Below, in pieces: positions 24,853-38,360 of a stretch of 64,000 nt of DNA. Position 1 is the first letter of the stretch. Every line of letters begins with the position of its first letter. The notes below the pieces were generated by a model, which saw only the letters and a list, made by a program, of their open reading frames with translations, did not search any database and was not told the origin of the DNA. This DNA is from Pagrus major (Eukaryota; Chordata; Actinopteri; Spariformes; Sparidae), in the NCBI RefSeq assembly GCF_040436345.1, contig NC_133219.1:17940958-18004957 (forward strand), written 5' to 3'. Position numbers and translations under genes: made by a program.

Positions 24853-26662
24853 TTTTTGGTGTATCCTTAATAAAATTTAGTTTGTGAAATGACAAATTAA
24901 AAAAAAGTTACAGCCTAACATGGACAGTAAATAAGCTAATACCTAATTTCTGCACAAGACATAAAAAGGGAAATGACTATTTCTCTTTCGCGTGTATTAA
25001 ATTGTTCTGTTTTATAACACAAATTCACTAAATAGCTTTTAATGGAAAATACATGGAAAGAAGCTTACAGGAAAAAAACTTTCCTTGACAACGGAAAAGG
25101 TTTGATTCCTGCTTGAGTGGGAAGTTCATTCATTCAATTTAGGAAATATACATTTATATTGTAGGCACATTTGTGTTAACGTGTGTATTTATGAGGTGTC
25201 AGTTGACATCAGTAATTGTATGATTAAAATTTTAGTTAAAAGGCAGATGCCAGTGAACTCTTGTTGGTTTGCTCAGCTTTAAAAAACACAAACATTATTT
25301 TTAATCACTTAGTGGACAAATGGCACTTGGGTTCACCCTCAGGAGAAACCTCAATAATTCAACTCAATCACATTGTAATATCAAGTGTGAGGCACTAGGT
25401 GACAGCAGTTCTCATTTGAGTCATGAAAACAGATGCAATCAGCGCCACTGTGTGGGTGGTTTGGTTTGTTCTGCTAGAAGTGAGATAAACCACAAACCAC
25501 AGCGACCTCAGCCAGTGAGAGTGGTACTTTGATCCTGTACCTGAGTCGTTTTATGATATAAATAGAACAAGCTCTGGATATTATAAAACATATTCACAAG
25601 GTAACACATCCTGGTTCAATTTTCCACCCATCCCAGTGGAAACAGTGACTCTCGTCAGTTGGATCAATGTCGTCTTGAAAAGCCGGATCTCTTTTGTTGC
25701 TTCATGTTTCCACAGCTGGAAAGTTCCCTGAGTGGGCGACATTATTATTGCACAATAGTCAAAGATGTAATTGACATGTCTGACCTGAAAGTCTACCTTT
25801 CATTGGCGGTTGGGGATAGAGTTCATCCATTGTTGCTCCTTTCTGGATGAAAAGCTCACTGCTGCTGTTAGAGACAAAGAGGTATAGTCTGCCTTAAGTT
25901 TTCATTTCTCCCATGCATGAAGAATAAAATATCAAAATAGGGTTAGGGTGAGGGCATATTCATGGCAACAAATACTCAAATCAATATAGTGGAAACCAAA
26001 ACTAAGAAACCACATCCTTTGTTGCTGTGAGAGTTCCCTAGACACTGTCAGATGTTCAGCATACTTACAGACATATATTTTAATGATGTGCAGGAAAACT
26101 GTTTTCACAGCAGAGCCTATATTCTGTTGTGTATTTATGGCCTGCACATTGAAACACAATGAAATGTAGGTAATTTAAAGCCATTGGCCCCATTGAGCGT
26201 TAATATCAAAAAAGAAAATGAAGCAATCAGAAATGCTAAATGATACTGAAAGAGGGCCTTCTGAAGTTGCTGATAGTAGTGAGATAGCTGGATAGTAGAT
26301 ACATCCATAGGTTCTGTCGTCTAGACAGATCCCCTTTCAGTGGAGTCCAAGACCAGCTTTAGTCCACATCCAAAGTGTTTGAGTTTGAGGTAAGCCTAAA
26401 ACCAAGCTTGAGTAAAAACAGTGTCTCGCCGGGGTTAAGAAAGACATACTGTGTGCTGATACCTTCAAACCTCCAACTAAACAATGTGCAGACACAGAGA
26501 CGAACTCAACTAACGAAAATAAGAAGGGCACCATCTGTGTGAGGTGGGGAGCCAGCACGCAGAGAGGGCCCCCTAGAGGGCGCTTTATCAAGTTTTATCT
26601 ACCATAGTGGCATCAAAGAGGGCACTTTTTTGGACATGTTGACACCAGAGCTACACACAGAT

Positions 26663-27018
26663 TTAAAGGACCAGTGTGTAGAATTAAGTGCCACCTAGCA
26701 GCGAGGTTGCAGATTGCAACCAACTGATTACCCCTCCCCTCATCCCTCCCTTTCAAAGTGTGTAGGAGAGTCAACCGTGGCCTTCACTTCAACGTAATAG
26801 GCCCTCTCTAGAGCCAGTGGGTGGTTTGTCCATTCTGGGCAACTGTAGAAACATGGTGGACTTTGTGCGAGAGGACTCACTTTCTCTGCAGATATGAAGA
26901 TATGAATTCTAAGCAAATGAGAACACACCAGTTCCTACTATCAGGTGATAATACGCGTATCAAAACAGAATTATGAATATTATGTTCAGTTTCTCCCAAC
27001 AGATCCTCTTAGTGGTTT
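26663..27018 (+). repeat. Dispersed fish element starting taaaggaccagtgtgtag
   Basis: The left end and the body (gaggttgcagattgcaacca, acccctcccctcatccctcc, gtgtaggagag, ttcaacgtaataggccc, then atgaatattatgttcagttt) follow the order of an element I recognise as abundant in percomorph genomes. The expected right terminal repeat, acactggtccttta, is missing, so this copy is 3'-truncated. Non-coding. Confidence 0.6.
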
Positions 27019-27708
27019 TGAAAATGCAGTCGTGACCAAGACCAAGGCAAGTTTATGTGACAAGTTTATGTGACAACAAGTCCAAGATACCAGGCAGAAA
27101 CACATTCTCATGACCAGGCACAAAACCAAGGCAGGACTGGATGTGCTGCAGCACTGCCAGTAACTACACATCTGACCTGATTTAGCTGCTGGCTGCTGGA
27201 AATTTCCCACCCCAGAGTATATAATCAAGTAAATAAAAAACCCCAAAAAACAATAAAGCTCCCGTAAACTACAACAGACAACACTGGCCACACTTCAAAA
27301 CACTAAAACAAGCCCAGACATGAAGCTTACTGTCAGTGTGCAACATTGGTAAACAATGACACAAAACGAAACTTTAGGCGTTTTCACGGCACTCTATGGA
27401 GACGTTACTACTGTTTGTTCATCACGTGCCAATGCCTATTATAACAAATTATTATGTGCACGTACTTAATTGCAGAGTCAGGAGGAGGAGATTGCAGGAG
27501 ACAATAGTGTAGGTTTAACGCTGCGAGGAGCTTCCTCTACTGACTCACGGAGTGTGATGGCATTTTTGGAAACACACCAGAGAAAGTTGATCCCCTTTCC
27601 AACGAAAAACAGAGCGAGACATGAAGAGTTTCATTTCAGCATTCAGCAGAAGAAAAGTTGACCTACTGTGACAAACGTAAGGTCATCTGAGGACTGATAT
27701 ACAGAAGA

Positions 27709-27750
<42 letters not shown>
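27709..27750. repeat. (AAT)n microsatellite, about 14 units
   Basis: Uninterrupted trinucleotide repeat, intergenic. Confidence 0.95.
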
Positions 27751-27751
<1 letters not shown>

Positions 27752-28149
27752 CCCTTATTTAGCATTTTAGACTAAAACGTATTTGTTTTGAAAGGGAGAT
27801 TTGTATTGTTGCCTTCCTGGTGGTGAAAGATTATTCATCAAATTCTTGGATGTCCTTTTATCGAATGTCAAAAGAGTGTGAGAGCTTAACCAGTGCATAA
27901 CATAACAAGATCTACTTTCACTCTGAGTGTGTCTGGGAGGCCTGCTTCATCCCAGAAGTGAACCCTGTGTGGTGTTTGCTTTTCATGCAGACATAACTTC
28001 TTGTTTGGTCTTCAGCTATCTGTGAGAAATTGTCGAAGGCTACATTCCAGCAGGATGACAGCACTGTTCCAATATAGTATTCTGATTTCCATTTTAACTG
28101 ATTCCTAAATCATTTAATTGTCCAGCTAAATACACTGCATGAGCTGCAA

Positions 28150-28270
28150 ACTGATACTAAAGTAACAGTTCAAATTTAGGGAAGTATGCTTGCTTTCTTG
28201 CAATGAGTTAGATGAGAAGTTTGATACCACTCTCGTGTGTCTGTTGAATATGAAGCCGGAGCCAAGGTTG
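28150..28270 (+). repeat. Fragment of a common fish repeat (aaaggaacagtt family)
   Basis: It contains 'gtaacagttcaaattt', 'gaagtatgcttgctttcttgc', 'gagttagatgagaag' and 'ttgataccactctc' in the order of a widespread teleost repeat. A second, differently preserved copy starts at 30362. Confidence 0.5.
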
Positions 28271-30361
28271 CAGTTTTTCTGTGTATAAAGGTCCCGCTTC
28301 TGTCTCTTTTGATCCATCAGTCAGGTGCAGCTGACAACACTAAAACTCATAAATCAATCATCAGCATGTACAAACACCAGCATGGCTCCATTACACTTCC
28401 ACTCTACCATGCTCTCAGCCCTGCATCAGGACTGTGTTAAACCCTCTTGAGTTTTGATTCCTTGCAAAATGTTCTGGCTGGTATTTATAATGACCTCAGG
28501 GCTTGTTCTATCATCTACACAGCAAGAATCAGTTCTTGCCTGCTTTTCATTCAGAAGTATTTTAATGGCCGCCTCCAGTTGACTAAATCTTGACCTCGAT
28601 TTGATGTCTGTCCCTGCTTTCCTGAAAATCACGTGGTTCCCTGGACTTGTTTACACCCCCATTCCTTCATTTATCTTTCCCCAGTGTGAGAAATGTATTC
28701 ATGGAGGGTTGATTGTGCCAGCAGTGGATGTGGTTGTCCTCTGGTTGTGGGCAGTGAATGCACCCATGGATCAGAACACAATAAAGGCATTTCTGTCTGA
28801 ATACAGTTTTGTATTTGTAGGTTTCGCTTATGATGAAGTAGCCACAATGAATCCAATGACTACTGTGAGAAGGGTGAATTCCCACAGGATTATCACCCAT
28901 CACTGCAACTCTATGTAGCTTTTCATCCTCTTTAATGTTTTGATTTTATTGCACCTTGACTGTTCAGTGCAACATTTGTGCTCATGTATCAACACTGTTT
29001 CCAGCAGCAGCAGACACCTGTTTTCCTCTGATAAACCCTCTGCATGCTAACTCCCCCGCAACAAACAACAAAGTTAGTGAATAGCTGGCTGTTGAGCATC
29101 TGGCAACTAAAGAGGAGGAGTAAAAAGTACAGCGGAAGATGAGTATTTTGCAGGCATCTGGTCATAAATCAAGTATAAAATTGACTTTGATTGTGGTTAA
29201 GAGAAGTCAAAGGATCATTTACATACATTTGATGACCAGTGTCTGGTCTCTCTTGGGAGAAATGCTTTGGAACACAGAAAGTACTGCATTTGACATATTT
29301 GGTCAGGGAAACAATAGTGGATATGAGGAGAATAAGAAAATGACAGTTACCATGCAAAGCATTTCACCACCACTGGACTAGTATTGATGAATAGTATTGG
29401 TATTTAATAGTGTGGATGTCAGTGAAAATACAACAAATCTACAATTGTGTGCACACTTATGAGGGAATGAGTATAACTGATCATTTTTGTCTTTCCTTAA
29501 TTCTGCAAAGAAAAAAAATCATCTTGAAACTCTCCCAGAATCATCTGTGATTCTTCCAACTGTTTTATTAGGATTAGAGCCAAAGAAAAAAACAGACCTT
29601 TTTGCAAGTTAGCAGACATGCTTTGATCCAGACATTCGCTCACTTTTGCTCTGAGACATCCAGTTTCACATGGCTACCCACCGTCGACAATAAATCCACA
29701 ATTACGCCACCTGATCTGGTATGTTGACATAACTAACTGTTCAGGTAGCATCTGATTGGCCTCAAGCCCTGTGGCATCAAGTATCTAGATGCAATTCAAT
29801 CCAGTTTAAAGAGTAATGATTTAAAGATCTGCACATTTGGCAGAGATTCATCTTTTTGTAATTTCAATAAACTCTTTTTGCCTCTAAATATTCAAGTCTT
29901 GATTTCGACACTTGGTGGGTGGTGGTCTCAACATTTCATGCTAACCTGCAGAAAGTCAGTGTATTTTGGTAATTACTGATTGATTGCCTTTTTTTTAGGA
30001 TGTGCAAACTTATCTTTCAGCAGAAGACACAACAAAAACCCTTAGTGGTTAAGGGGGAATTTTTCTTTGTTCACTTCCTTGTTACTCAGAATTCTCCCAG
30101 ATAAATTATTGCAATATGCTGCTTCACTGTGAAAAAAACTACTGTTGTTGTGCCATTTCCCCTTCCCTTTTAAATGCAGCTTCCCCCCAAACAGAATGAA
30201 TGCATTGATCGTTATGGTATGCAAGAGTTGATGACGACTAATTATGACGCATGTGAAAGTGCACTGTCGACAGTCAGCAGTAATTTCAGGAAGTTAAATT
30301 AGATTTTCCTAGCTTTCGTAGCATTGTTTGCGGTCAAAAGAAACACCGCTCTGATGTCTCT

Positions 30362-30640
30362 GTGTTAAAGGAACAGTTTGAAGTTTTGAGCAACAAGCTT
30401 ATTCACTTTCTTTCTGCTGGTTTGCATGGAGGTAATTGCACCTTTTTGAGAAATAGTCCCGTATACAGCCCCCTGTAAAATCACAACACTTTGATACGAC
30501 ACTATGTACGGATTAAGAGATACAGCGTGAGCTTTAGAGGTGCTTATAGAATATAGGGTTATAGGATTTTGTGACCGCTGGACAAAGCTAGGCCAGCTGT
30601 TTCTGTGACCTGTCTTCAGTTCTTGTGCAAAACTAACTGG
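30362..30640 (+). repeat. Fragment of the aaaggaacagtt repeat
   Basis: It starts taaaggaacagtttgaagtt and carries internal blocks on a compatible layout (acaaagctaggccagctgtt). Heavily diverged and non-coding. Confidence 0.45.
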
Positions 30641-33600
30641 CTGCAAGCAATAGCTTTATCATATTCATCTGACAAATATGAGAGTAAAAATATTTTTTCC
30701 CATAATACATTATGAAAGAAGCAGCTGTAAAACGGTGGATAATTTGTTCTGAGCCTCATAATTTGTGCCATTTGGTCCAAGATGAAATCATTTTATCTCT
30801 ATTCAAGTTAGCCGGGCGCTAAACCAGAAGTTTGCTGGCTAAGTCTGCGGGAGTCTCTCTCTATTGGCCCCACAGCACGGAAGATCTGGGTAATTTTATA
30901 GCTGGGAAGTCAAGCTTTTGTGCACCACTGAGCAGCTTTCATACTGTAGGAATGAACAGGGCTAATGTAACATCCTTGAGTAGGATGTGTTTAGCTCAGC
31001 TTAGCAGGCCAGAGGTAAAAAAAAAAAAGCCTATTTTAAAACTCCTCATTTAACATCTTGGTTGTTTGAACTATATCCTACATGAATGAAAATGTAAAAA
31101 TGGCACAACCAAGCCAGCTGTTTCCGTTTGCCTCCGGTTAAATGCTGAGCTAGAAAAACACATTGCACCAATGCGGCGGCCTACTGAAAATAACGGAAAC
31201 AAGCGCAGTGAAAACAACAATAACATATCACCATAAGTTGATACAGCGAACTGGTTAGCATTTTACACAGCCGGCAGACAGGTAGCGACATTAGCATTCA
31301 TTTGGACTCATGGTTCTGGCTAACTGCCAACTGTAAGCCCAATATACACCCTCCATTTCCTCTGTTTTTGGTCTCCACCAGCTCCTGAGAAAACATCTGG
31401 CTCTTAGCTGCTGGGTCACTTCTCTAAAAAACAAAACATTCTTTTTAACAGTTTCTGTTGAAGTATGTGAGGATGCACTTTTCAGTTGTGTCAAATATGA
31501 AAACTATCGGCTAGTTAATTTGAAAGATAAACATGCTGCAGGCCTTTATACGTTTTTTTACCTAAGTATCCAGTGTGCATTCACCTCGGCTAAAGGTTAA
31601 GAGGGGCTGTTCAACATATTATAGAAAACAAATGACACAGAAAATAATTTAAATAGGACTTCTTCCTTTAAATAATCCAGAACAAGACAGGCTATATGGA
31701 ACAAAACTGTCAAGCAGTGAGAGCAGGGCTGCATTTTATTGCTACATCGCGTGGTGCATTTAAAAAAAAAAAATTAAATTTGTGTTTTTTCATGCTGCCT
31801 GGCCGCTTAAATCCTGTGCATGTGGTATTTTCTGAGTGTTGCAGACTGTAAAATAAAAGTAGACAGATGTTATAAAACTGAAGGAGGAGAAATGTAGAGT
31901 TGGGTGACTCCTCTCCTTTATTACACATAGTCATTTGATGCATTGCTATTATCAAAATAAGTTTAATAGCCACTTGAACACACAGATTGATACACTGCAC
32001 ATTGTCTCTGGAGACAATTGAGAGAGACCGTAACTGTCAGACTGATAGGAAATCAAACCAAATTAGTAGATAATACTTCCTGTAATATAAGTTTACCCTC
32101 ACGGCCCCTCACAGCCTCAGTGGTTGCATCATCTCTTGGCAAATACTCTACTTCTGGCGGGAAAGGTTTGTCTTCTGTTGCTCAACAACTCCCACACTCA
32201 CAGATTGTAATCGAGTACTTGGATGCATGCACACACATGCACAAACCTTCCCATAGACGGTGTTCACACCAGCCTGTGCTTCCCGCATGCATTCCAAGTA
32301 AAATCCCCCAAACCCAGCTGTCACAGCTTTAATATCAGTTTATGAAATATGGCATTACAGCTGAAATACAAGATGGATAAAGATTTAGATAAGGTTTACA
32401 TAACTTGGTTTTCAGTTTTTCCACCTCCTTCCTTGGAAATTCTGATTTATACCTCTCTTTAGATAAGCTTATACAGTAGGACAGTCTTAAGCAAGTCCTA
32501 AAACCTCAAACTGTTGGAGGCCTTTAACATGTCTTAGATGGACATATTGGTACGTATGATGCAGCTGCAAAGTCACAAAAGCACCTTTTTAAACCTGTGA
32601 GTGACAGTTCGACTACTTTCAGCTCTTACACTTACACTTACACTGACAGTCTGACAACATTAAAAGAAACAAGTCCTTCAGAGATAGAGCTTGTCATCAA
32701 ATAATAAGATCTATTTTGATACAAGAAACAAAGTTTGTTTTATTTTTTATTTAACATTTCTTTTAAGCACACCATTAACAGAGTTACAGAAATGTAACTA
32801 AAAAAAACCAAGTTTCATTCAAGTTTCATTCTCATTCTGAAGTCTAGCGAGGTGAGTTGTTCCAGTTGTTGGCTCGTCTAGATAGTTAAAGTTAGATAAA
32901 TAGTCAGCCAGAACTTTGGTAAAATAAAACTTGCTGACAGTTTTTCTAGGAAAACTCCAAACTTCTCTGTCCAGCTCTGACTCACCTTACCACCCTCGTC
33001 CTCCTGCAACAACTCACATCTTGTGTGATTTCTTTGTGAGACTTCTCCTTGAACTGAGACTTATGTTTCTGGGCACATAAAGGATCTGCTTATTTAACAA
33101 AAAGGACTCTCTTTCTAGGCGACATTTCTACCATGTTGTCAGTGACTTAGAATAACAACCTAAGCCCGTCTGTAACAAGAACAAGCACTTTTGGTGGACG
33201 TAACTTTGGCGGTCATGAATCATTTAAACACTAAAACATGTTAATATGGGGCCCAGGTTTAAAAAATACCAGATTCGTACTATGAACGAATAAGGCTACG
33301 CATTATATGCTTATAAGAGCACATTGTGCAGCGTACAAGAATCAATCAATGTACTTTACTTTTTATTTTGCTCTAGCAGGGAATTATGCAGAGTTTGCAG
33401 TGTACTGTATTAATCAAACTGGGACAGTTATTTTCACTGATAAGATTTCTCTTGAAAGAAAACAGAATCCTTGTAAAACTTAGTATTTGTTTATTTGTGC
33501 TTGTGCTCATGAACGGACTACATCATTGTGATGCATGGATTGCGTGAGGCACGCAAGGTTTTTTGATGACAAAAGACAAATGCCGGGATAAAGACTTGTC

Positions 33601-33731
33601 TGAGGAAGACATCTGAAAAGACACACAGGAGGATTTTGGCAAGCAATCAAAGACAAAGAAGGAGCGGAGTACGGGCACGTGTGAGTCTGATGCCAACTTT
33701 CCCTGATTTCCAGTCAATGAGCACAGAACGA

Positions 33732-33760
33732 ACTTTCGTTTTCTCTTTCACAGGTATAAA
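33732..33760 (+). promoter_or_regulatory. Core promoter of the first chemokine gene: ISRE-like site plus TATA box
   Basis: TATAAA lies at 33755-33760, about 100 nt before the start codon, giving an expected transcription start near 33785. Ten nt upstream of it, actttcgttttctc (33732-33745) matches the interferon-stimulated response element consensus AGTTTCNNTTTCNY at 13 of 14 positions. A further tttc extends it to 33749. IRF or STAT control is inferred from the motif. Confidence 0.65.
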
Positions 33761-33859
33761 TACACCTGCAGCTTGCCTCCTCACAGCAACACCTTCACTC
33801 TCCTGAAGAGACTCACCGAAGCAGCCAACCTGAGCTCACAGCTACGAAGAAACGGAGAC

Positions 33860-34533
33860 ATGGCCTCTCGAGTTGCAGCTCTGCTCTTACTGGGTGTCAT
33901 CTGTGTTGGCTTTGCATCAGGTAAGACACAGACTTTACATTTAAACAGACTCATATGTCTGTGCTTTCAGTGAAGGTGCAAGGTGCTGGTGAGGTTTTCA
34001 CCTCCTGTGCAATTCAGCTTTTTAGGCTCCACATAAATCCACCAGTGTACTGATTTTTTTTTGTTCTAACCCTCCCTGATTAATTTGTTTTTCCATCTTC
34101 CTGCAGGTCAGACTGCGGTGGACTGCTGTCTGACGACCGTTGACAAGTTTCTGCCGCTCAGTCGCATTAATGGCTACATCATCCAGGAGGCTGGGAATGG
34201 TTGTGACAAAAGTGCTACTGTGTAAGTGAAAATTATTTAAGCAAAAGAAAGTTCTTTCTTCAGATCCTTTGCTGAATGGTTACAGTCGCTGGTTTATTTT
34301 ATTTTTGCTATATCTCAATTTGCAAAACAGTAAGGTAAACGAAAGTGGATGGATGTGAAATCTTTTTTTAGCTCTGCAGTCTGCAACCTATTCTCACTTC
34401 TCTGTCTCTCATCTGCTTTTTCAGGTTCACTACAAAGACTGGAAGAATACTGTGTGTCTCCCACCCCAGCAAACTGCAGTGGGTGAGAAGTCACATTGAG
34501 TCTCTGGAGGCAAAAAAGCCGGCAAAGAAATAA
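33860..34533 (+). CDS. CC chemokine, CCL19/20/21-like (94 residues)
   Basis: Three coding exons (33860-33920, 34107-34221, 34425-34533) give a 94-residue secreted chemokine. Residues 1-21 are a hydrophobic signal peptide (MASRVAALLLLGVICVGFAS). The mature part starts near QTAVDCC. Cysteines at 27, 28, 53 and 69 have canonical CC-chemokine spacing, followed by the C-terminal helix around W78 (WVRSHIESL) and a basic tail. The ATG follows gagac, a good initiation context, and is the only one that opens onto a signal peptide. Intron phases (1, then 2) are the family standard. A further intron (34539-34639, CAG|gtacat to ttgcag) lies just after the stop, so exon 4 is untranslated. It would attract leukocytes through a G-protein-coupled receptor. 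The DCCL start and the nearby rusc2 favour the CCL19/21 group, but CCL20-like cannot be excluded, so no symbol is given. Confidence 0.92.
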
Positions 34534-35169
34534 ATCAGGTACATTATAAAAACAAATCTTGTATTTCACCCTTTTGGTCCAAGATTTTTACTTTAAATGC
34601 TTCAACCTTGCACTGGCTCATCACTTCCTTTTTTTGCAGGTGTAAAGAAAAGATGGCTGACGATCAAGAAGGGCCGACTCGAAACTGATGGCTGAGGAAA
34701 GAAGCCAGCTTCACTTCAATTTCTGCTCAGAGTCTCAGATGTTGTACTGTAGATGGCAAACCGTTTGAGAGGATCACTGAGGAATCGTCACTTCATCCTA
34801 TCTATGATGATATGTTGTATTCATGCCAGTGAATCAGATTTGTACAGCTCTGTATGTGTTTCTTCTCATTTGCGGTGACAAGCGTAATCGCTTTTCTCTT
34901 TTCCGCTTTCCTTCTGATGATCCCTGTTTGTGAAATGCACTATGAAAATGAGAAAATTATTTGCCTTATCTTGCCTAAAGGGTAAATCCTGGAAGTTACG
35001 GTGACAGTGACACCCTGCTGTACGTGTTTGTTTTAATCGCTGCAAGATTAATGATGTTTGACTAGTATCATAATGTTCTGAATTTTCAATGTGCTGTTTA
35101 GGTCAAAACTTGTACAAAGTGTTGAGATGATTTGTGTGTGTCAAAACTGCTGTTCAGAGTTATTTTAAA

Positions 35170-35175
35170 AATAAA
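35170..35175 (+). terminator. Poly(A) signal of the first chemokine gene
   Basis: AATAAA follows a roughly 530-nt untranslated last exon beginning at 34640. It is the first canonical signal after the stop codon. Confidence 0.7.
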
Positions 35176-35199
35176 GTTTGATATCATTTTTTAACTTTT

Positions 35200-38100
35200 A
35201 GTCGCTGCCTTTCATTAAAACTGAAACACACCACATGACTGCATCCTGTGCACGGGTTTCTCTAACATGTATGAAAAGGTAAAACACACATGAATCTTGT
35301 TTTTACAATTTTTATTTTTGTAAAATGTTTAGTTCAAGAATGACTGATAATAATTATTCAATCTTTATTGTATAGCACCTCTAAAAACATAGTTACAGAG
35401 TGCTTTACAAAGGAGGAACACAATGAAAACAAATCTGCACCACAATTTTGAAAAAAAAGCTCCAGTAAGACAGGTAGTACAATAAAATAACAAGAATGCA
35501 ATAAACTAAGGTAAAAAAAAAAAAAAACCAATAAACAAGTTAATACATTAATTGCAGTGGAAAAGGAAATCTAAAATTAAACTTGATGAATAATCATAAT
35601 TTTAGCACATTTTCCAGCATAATTAAAGCAACATTACATAGAAATTGGCATTTTGTGTGATTTGAGTGCAACACCACTGTCATAAATACAAATCCCAGGT
35701 CTGTAACATTTTGTCACATAGGCGCTAACTACAAACAAAACACATAAAAAGATTAATTCACTCATTTTCTCTTGGAAACTTGTGCTCCAAATCACTGTTT
35801 CTGTATTTGCCTTCCTGCCTGATGTCAAAATGGTGAAAGATGTTTACTTCTCTTGCTGGTGTAGTCTATACATGCACATGTTTTCTAAAGCAGCAGAGTG
35901 CTGAGCTCTCTCTTCCCCTGTGATACTTCTCCCACTTGGGAATTGGCCAGCACAGCAACAGTCGTCTGCTTTGAGTCGCAGACTCTGTCCCTTGTTTGCA
36001 GTCCAGGAAAACAGAGGCCACATGGAGGAAATACAACAGGGTGCAGATGCAGACAAATTACACAAAGTGTTAATTTCTACATAATCATGCTTTAAGGGAA
36101 GTTGGAGGAATTACATTTACAGATTCACGAGATACTGAGATTACATTAAGGATTATGCATACAGACTTATAGAATGATTGAGGCACTTTTTGAGGAACTG
36201 TTCTCTGCTACGCATCGTTTTTTGATTTTATCACTAGAGCTTGGCATCATTTATTTTCCCACTGAGCTCTGATTTCTGCTTTATCATCTTTACTTTTAAT
36301 GTTAAGATTTAAGGTAGCCCTCCCTGCTATATGTAGTGGAAATGAATTCATTGTTTTTCAAACAATAATCAAAATATCTTTAACGTGCATGATACAACGA
36401 TACATGACATTTAACAGGAGCCAACTTTGGTGTAAAAACGTGATTCTGTGTTGAGTGTTGTGAGTGATGAGTAACTGTTGGTATTTACTGCTAACATTTA
36501 TGAGAATAAACTTCTATTGAAAGCTGTGTGAGAGCATTTGAGAACAGGAAGTCCTTCCAGTGTCGTTTGACCTTGTGACGAGACCTCACTGTCCCAATGG
36601 CCAAAGAACAAGGCTCCTAATATCCAACAGAATCCTGTGGAATTTCCACAATGCACATGGGGCCACAGACCACCCATAATTTATTTGAGTCTGATTAGCT
36701 GACCTTTTACAGTCCTTTAACAGCTCAACACAAAATGTACTTAAAGGACCTGCAAAGTCAGAGGTATTCGTTGTGTATTATGAAAATAGTTATACCACAA
36801 TCTTTTCTGTTGGTGGAAACCAAACACAGAGCTAAAAAGAGGTTGAATATCGGACTCATATTTGCCAGGTGACCAGAAACTGTAAATGAATGATAACGTT
36901 GTTCCAAGTCTGCAGAATGTGTACATACGTAACTGAAATAAGTAAATTTTGCTAACTAAATAACAAGATGATATGTCAATGTGTTTATTACTTGTTGCAC
37001 TCCTGCAAGTGGACAAAAAATCTTCACCATTTTAAACTTAATTCCAAGTGTCAGTATAATCTAATCAAGAAAACTGGCTAAATAAATTAATTTAGCTGCA
37101 TGTCTAATTTATCTACCTGAACCTTGACAAGACAAATCTTTGCATTTGCCATGTCAGCACAGTCATTATTGTAGTTCTCGCAGGCATATCAGGAAAGGTA
37201 AAACTTGTCTCTTCCAATTCAGGATGCAGACATGCACTAACATGCTCACCCCTAACACACTTGGCTGGATAACACTCTTGGACCAGGACTGCTGTCTGGC
37301 TTCTTGCCAGGTTTTCCTCCTAAGGCAATAATTCAGGTCCATCAGCTTCTTTCTTTTTCCTGTAATTGCTTAAGCAGGGAAAGTCCATAATGTAAGTGCG
37401 GCAGACAGATAGGGAACACAGCCAACAAGCGATTTACAAGAAAACGAAACTTTCTCTGTAAATGCTCCATTGGCACCTACAGGGTGTGACTGAGCTAATA
37501 GTTAAACAAGTGCAGCTGGTGATGCAATAAGTTTAGCTGATAGCAAAAGAAAATTAAATATTGGCCCTTTAATGTCAATGCAGGGAGGCCACAACCCCCT
37601 GTGAACTTCCTTAATGCAATAAGTGAGGAAGAGAAACTTGGTGGTATCAGTTTCACTGGAAACAATGTTTTTCCAGAAAAAGTTTCACTCATCTTCCACA
37701 TTAAGATAAATAAACAAAGGAAGTACACGCACCTTGTGTAAAAATGCAAGTGTTTGTTCTTGCTCAGGGTTTTGATCTGACTTATTTCTGGTCAAACAAC
37801 TTGACAAAAAAAAAAGTCCCTGAGGGTGTAGATTTACACTGATAACATCTGATCTCATTGTGTGTCATCTTGAGTATGAAAAAAATCTTTCCATAAACAA
37901 GTTCCTGCCATGTTCTCTGCCAAGGGTGCAGTGTCTTAATCTTGAATCTTTATACCATCATGGAAGTGACAAAGCAATCATCATCTCCAGTTTTGGGTGT
38001 CATAATGTTAAAAATGACGACCCTGCCTTGACTTCCATTCGATACATATCTTATCATATCGTATCGTATCATATCATGTCATATTGTATGATATCGTATC

Positions 38101-38340
38101 GTATTGTGAAACTGATAAACTATTGAACAGTTACAGGCTGGACACACTGGATGCGTGAGTTGCGTGTGTGTGTGTGGCCTTGCATGTCTCTTTTAATTTC
38201 GGCGTCCATGTCAACAAGTTGGAGCAGCCACACTGGCTGCGAAAGTCGCGCTTCTCACGCATGAGCCAAGTGAGGCTGCAGCAGCGCTTCATCTAGGGAT
38301 TAGGAGTGTTGCTTATTTTTACAGTGGCACGTGCGCGGTC
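35200..38340. other. Intergenic stretch between the two chemokine genes
   Basis: No exon supported. AT-rich, with an imperfect ATCGT/ATCAT pentamer array at 38047-38107. Otherwise I see nothing. Confidence 0.55.
38047..38107. repeat. Imperfect pentanucleotide repeat (ATCRT)n
   Basis: About twelve units of atcgt, atcat and attgt, diverged from one another. Confidence 0.85.
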
Positions 38341-38360
38341 CTCAGCAAAAAGTATAATCC

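Larger units (their letters stand above)
24853..33700. other. Intergenic stretch between the wdfy3 side and the chemokine genes
   Basis: No supported exon. It holds a 'ggaccagtgtgtag' element (26663-27018), an (AAT)n run (27709-27750) and two fragments of an 'aaaggaacagtt' repeat (28150-28270, 30362-30640). A 105-codon open frame at 28601-28918 has no recognisable domain and was not called. Confidence 0.55.

Noticed and set aside
28601..28918. 105-codon plus-strand frame
   Set aside because: No recognisable domain or exon boundaries in an intergenic stretch; composition like its flanks.
38047..38107. Tandem pentamers considered as a CRISPR-like or satellite array
   Set aside because: Imperfect short microsatellite without spacers; the genome is vertebrate.
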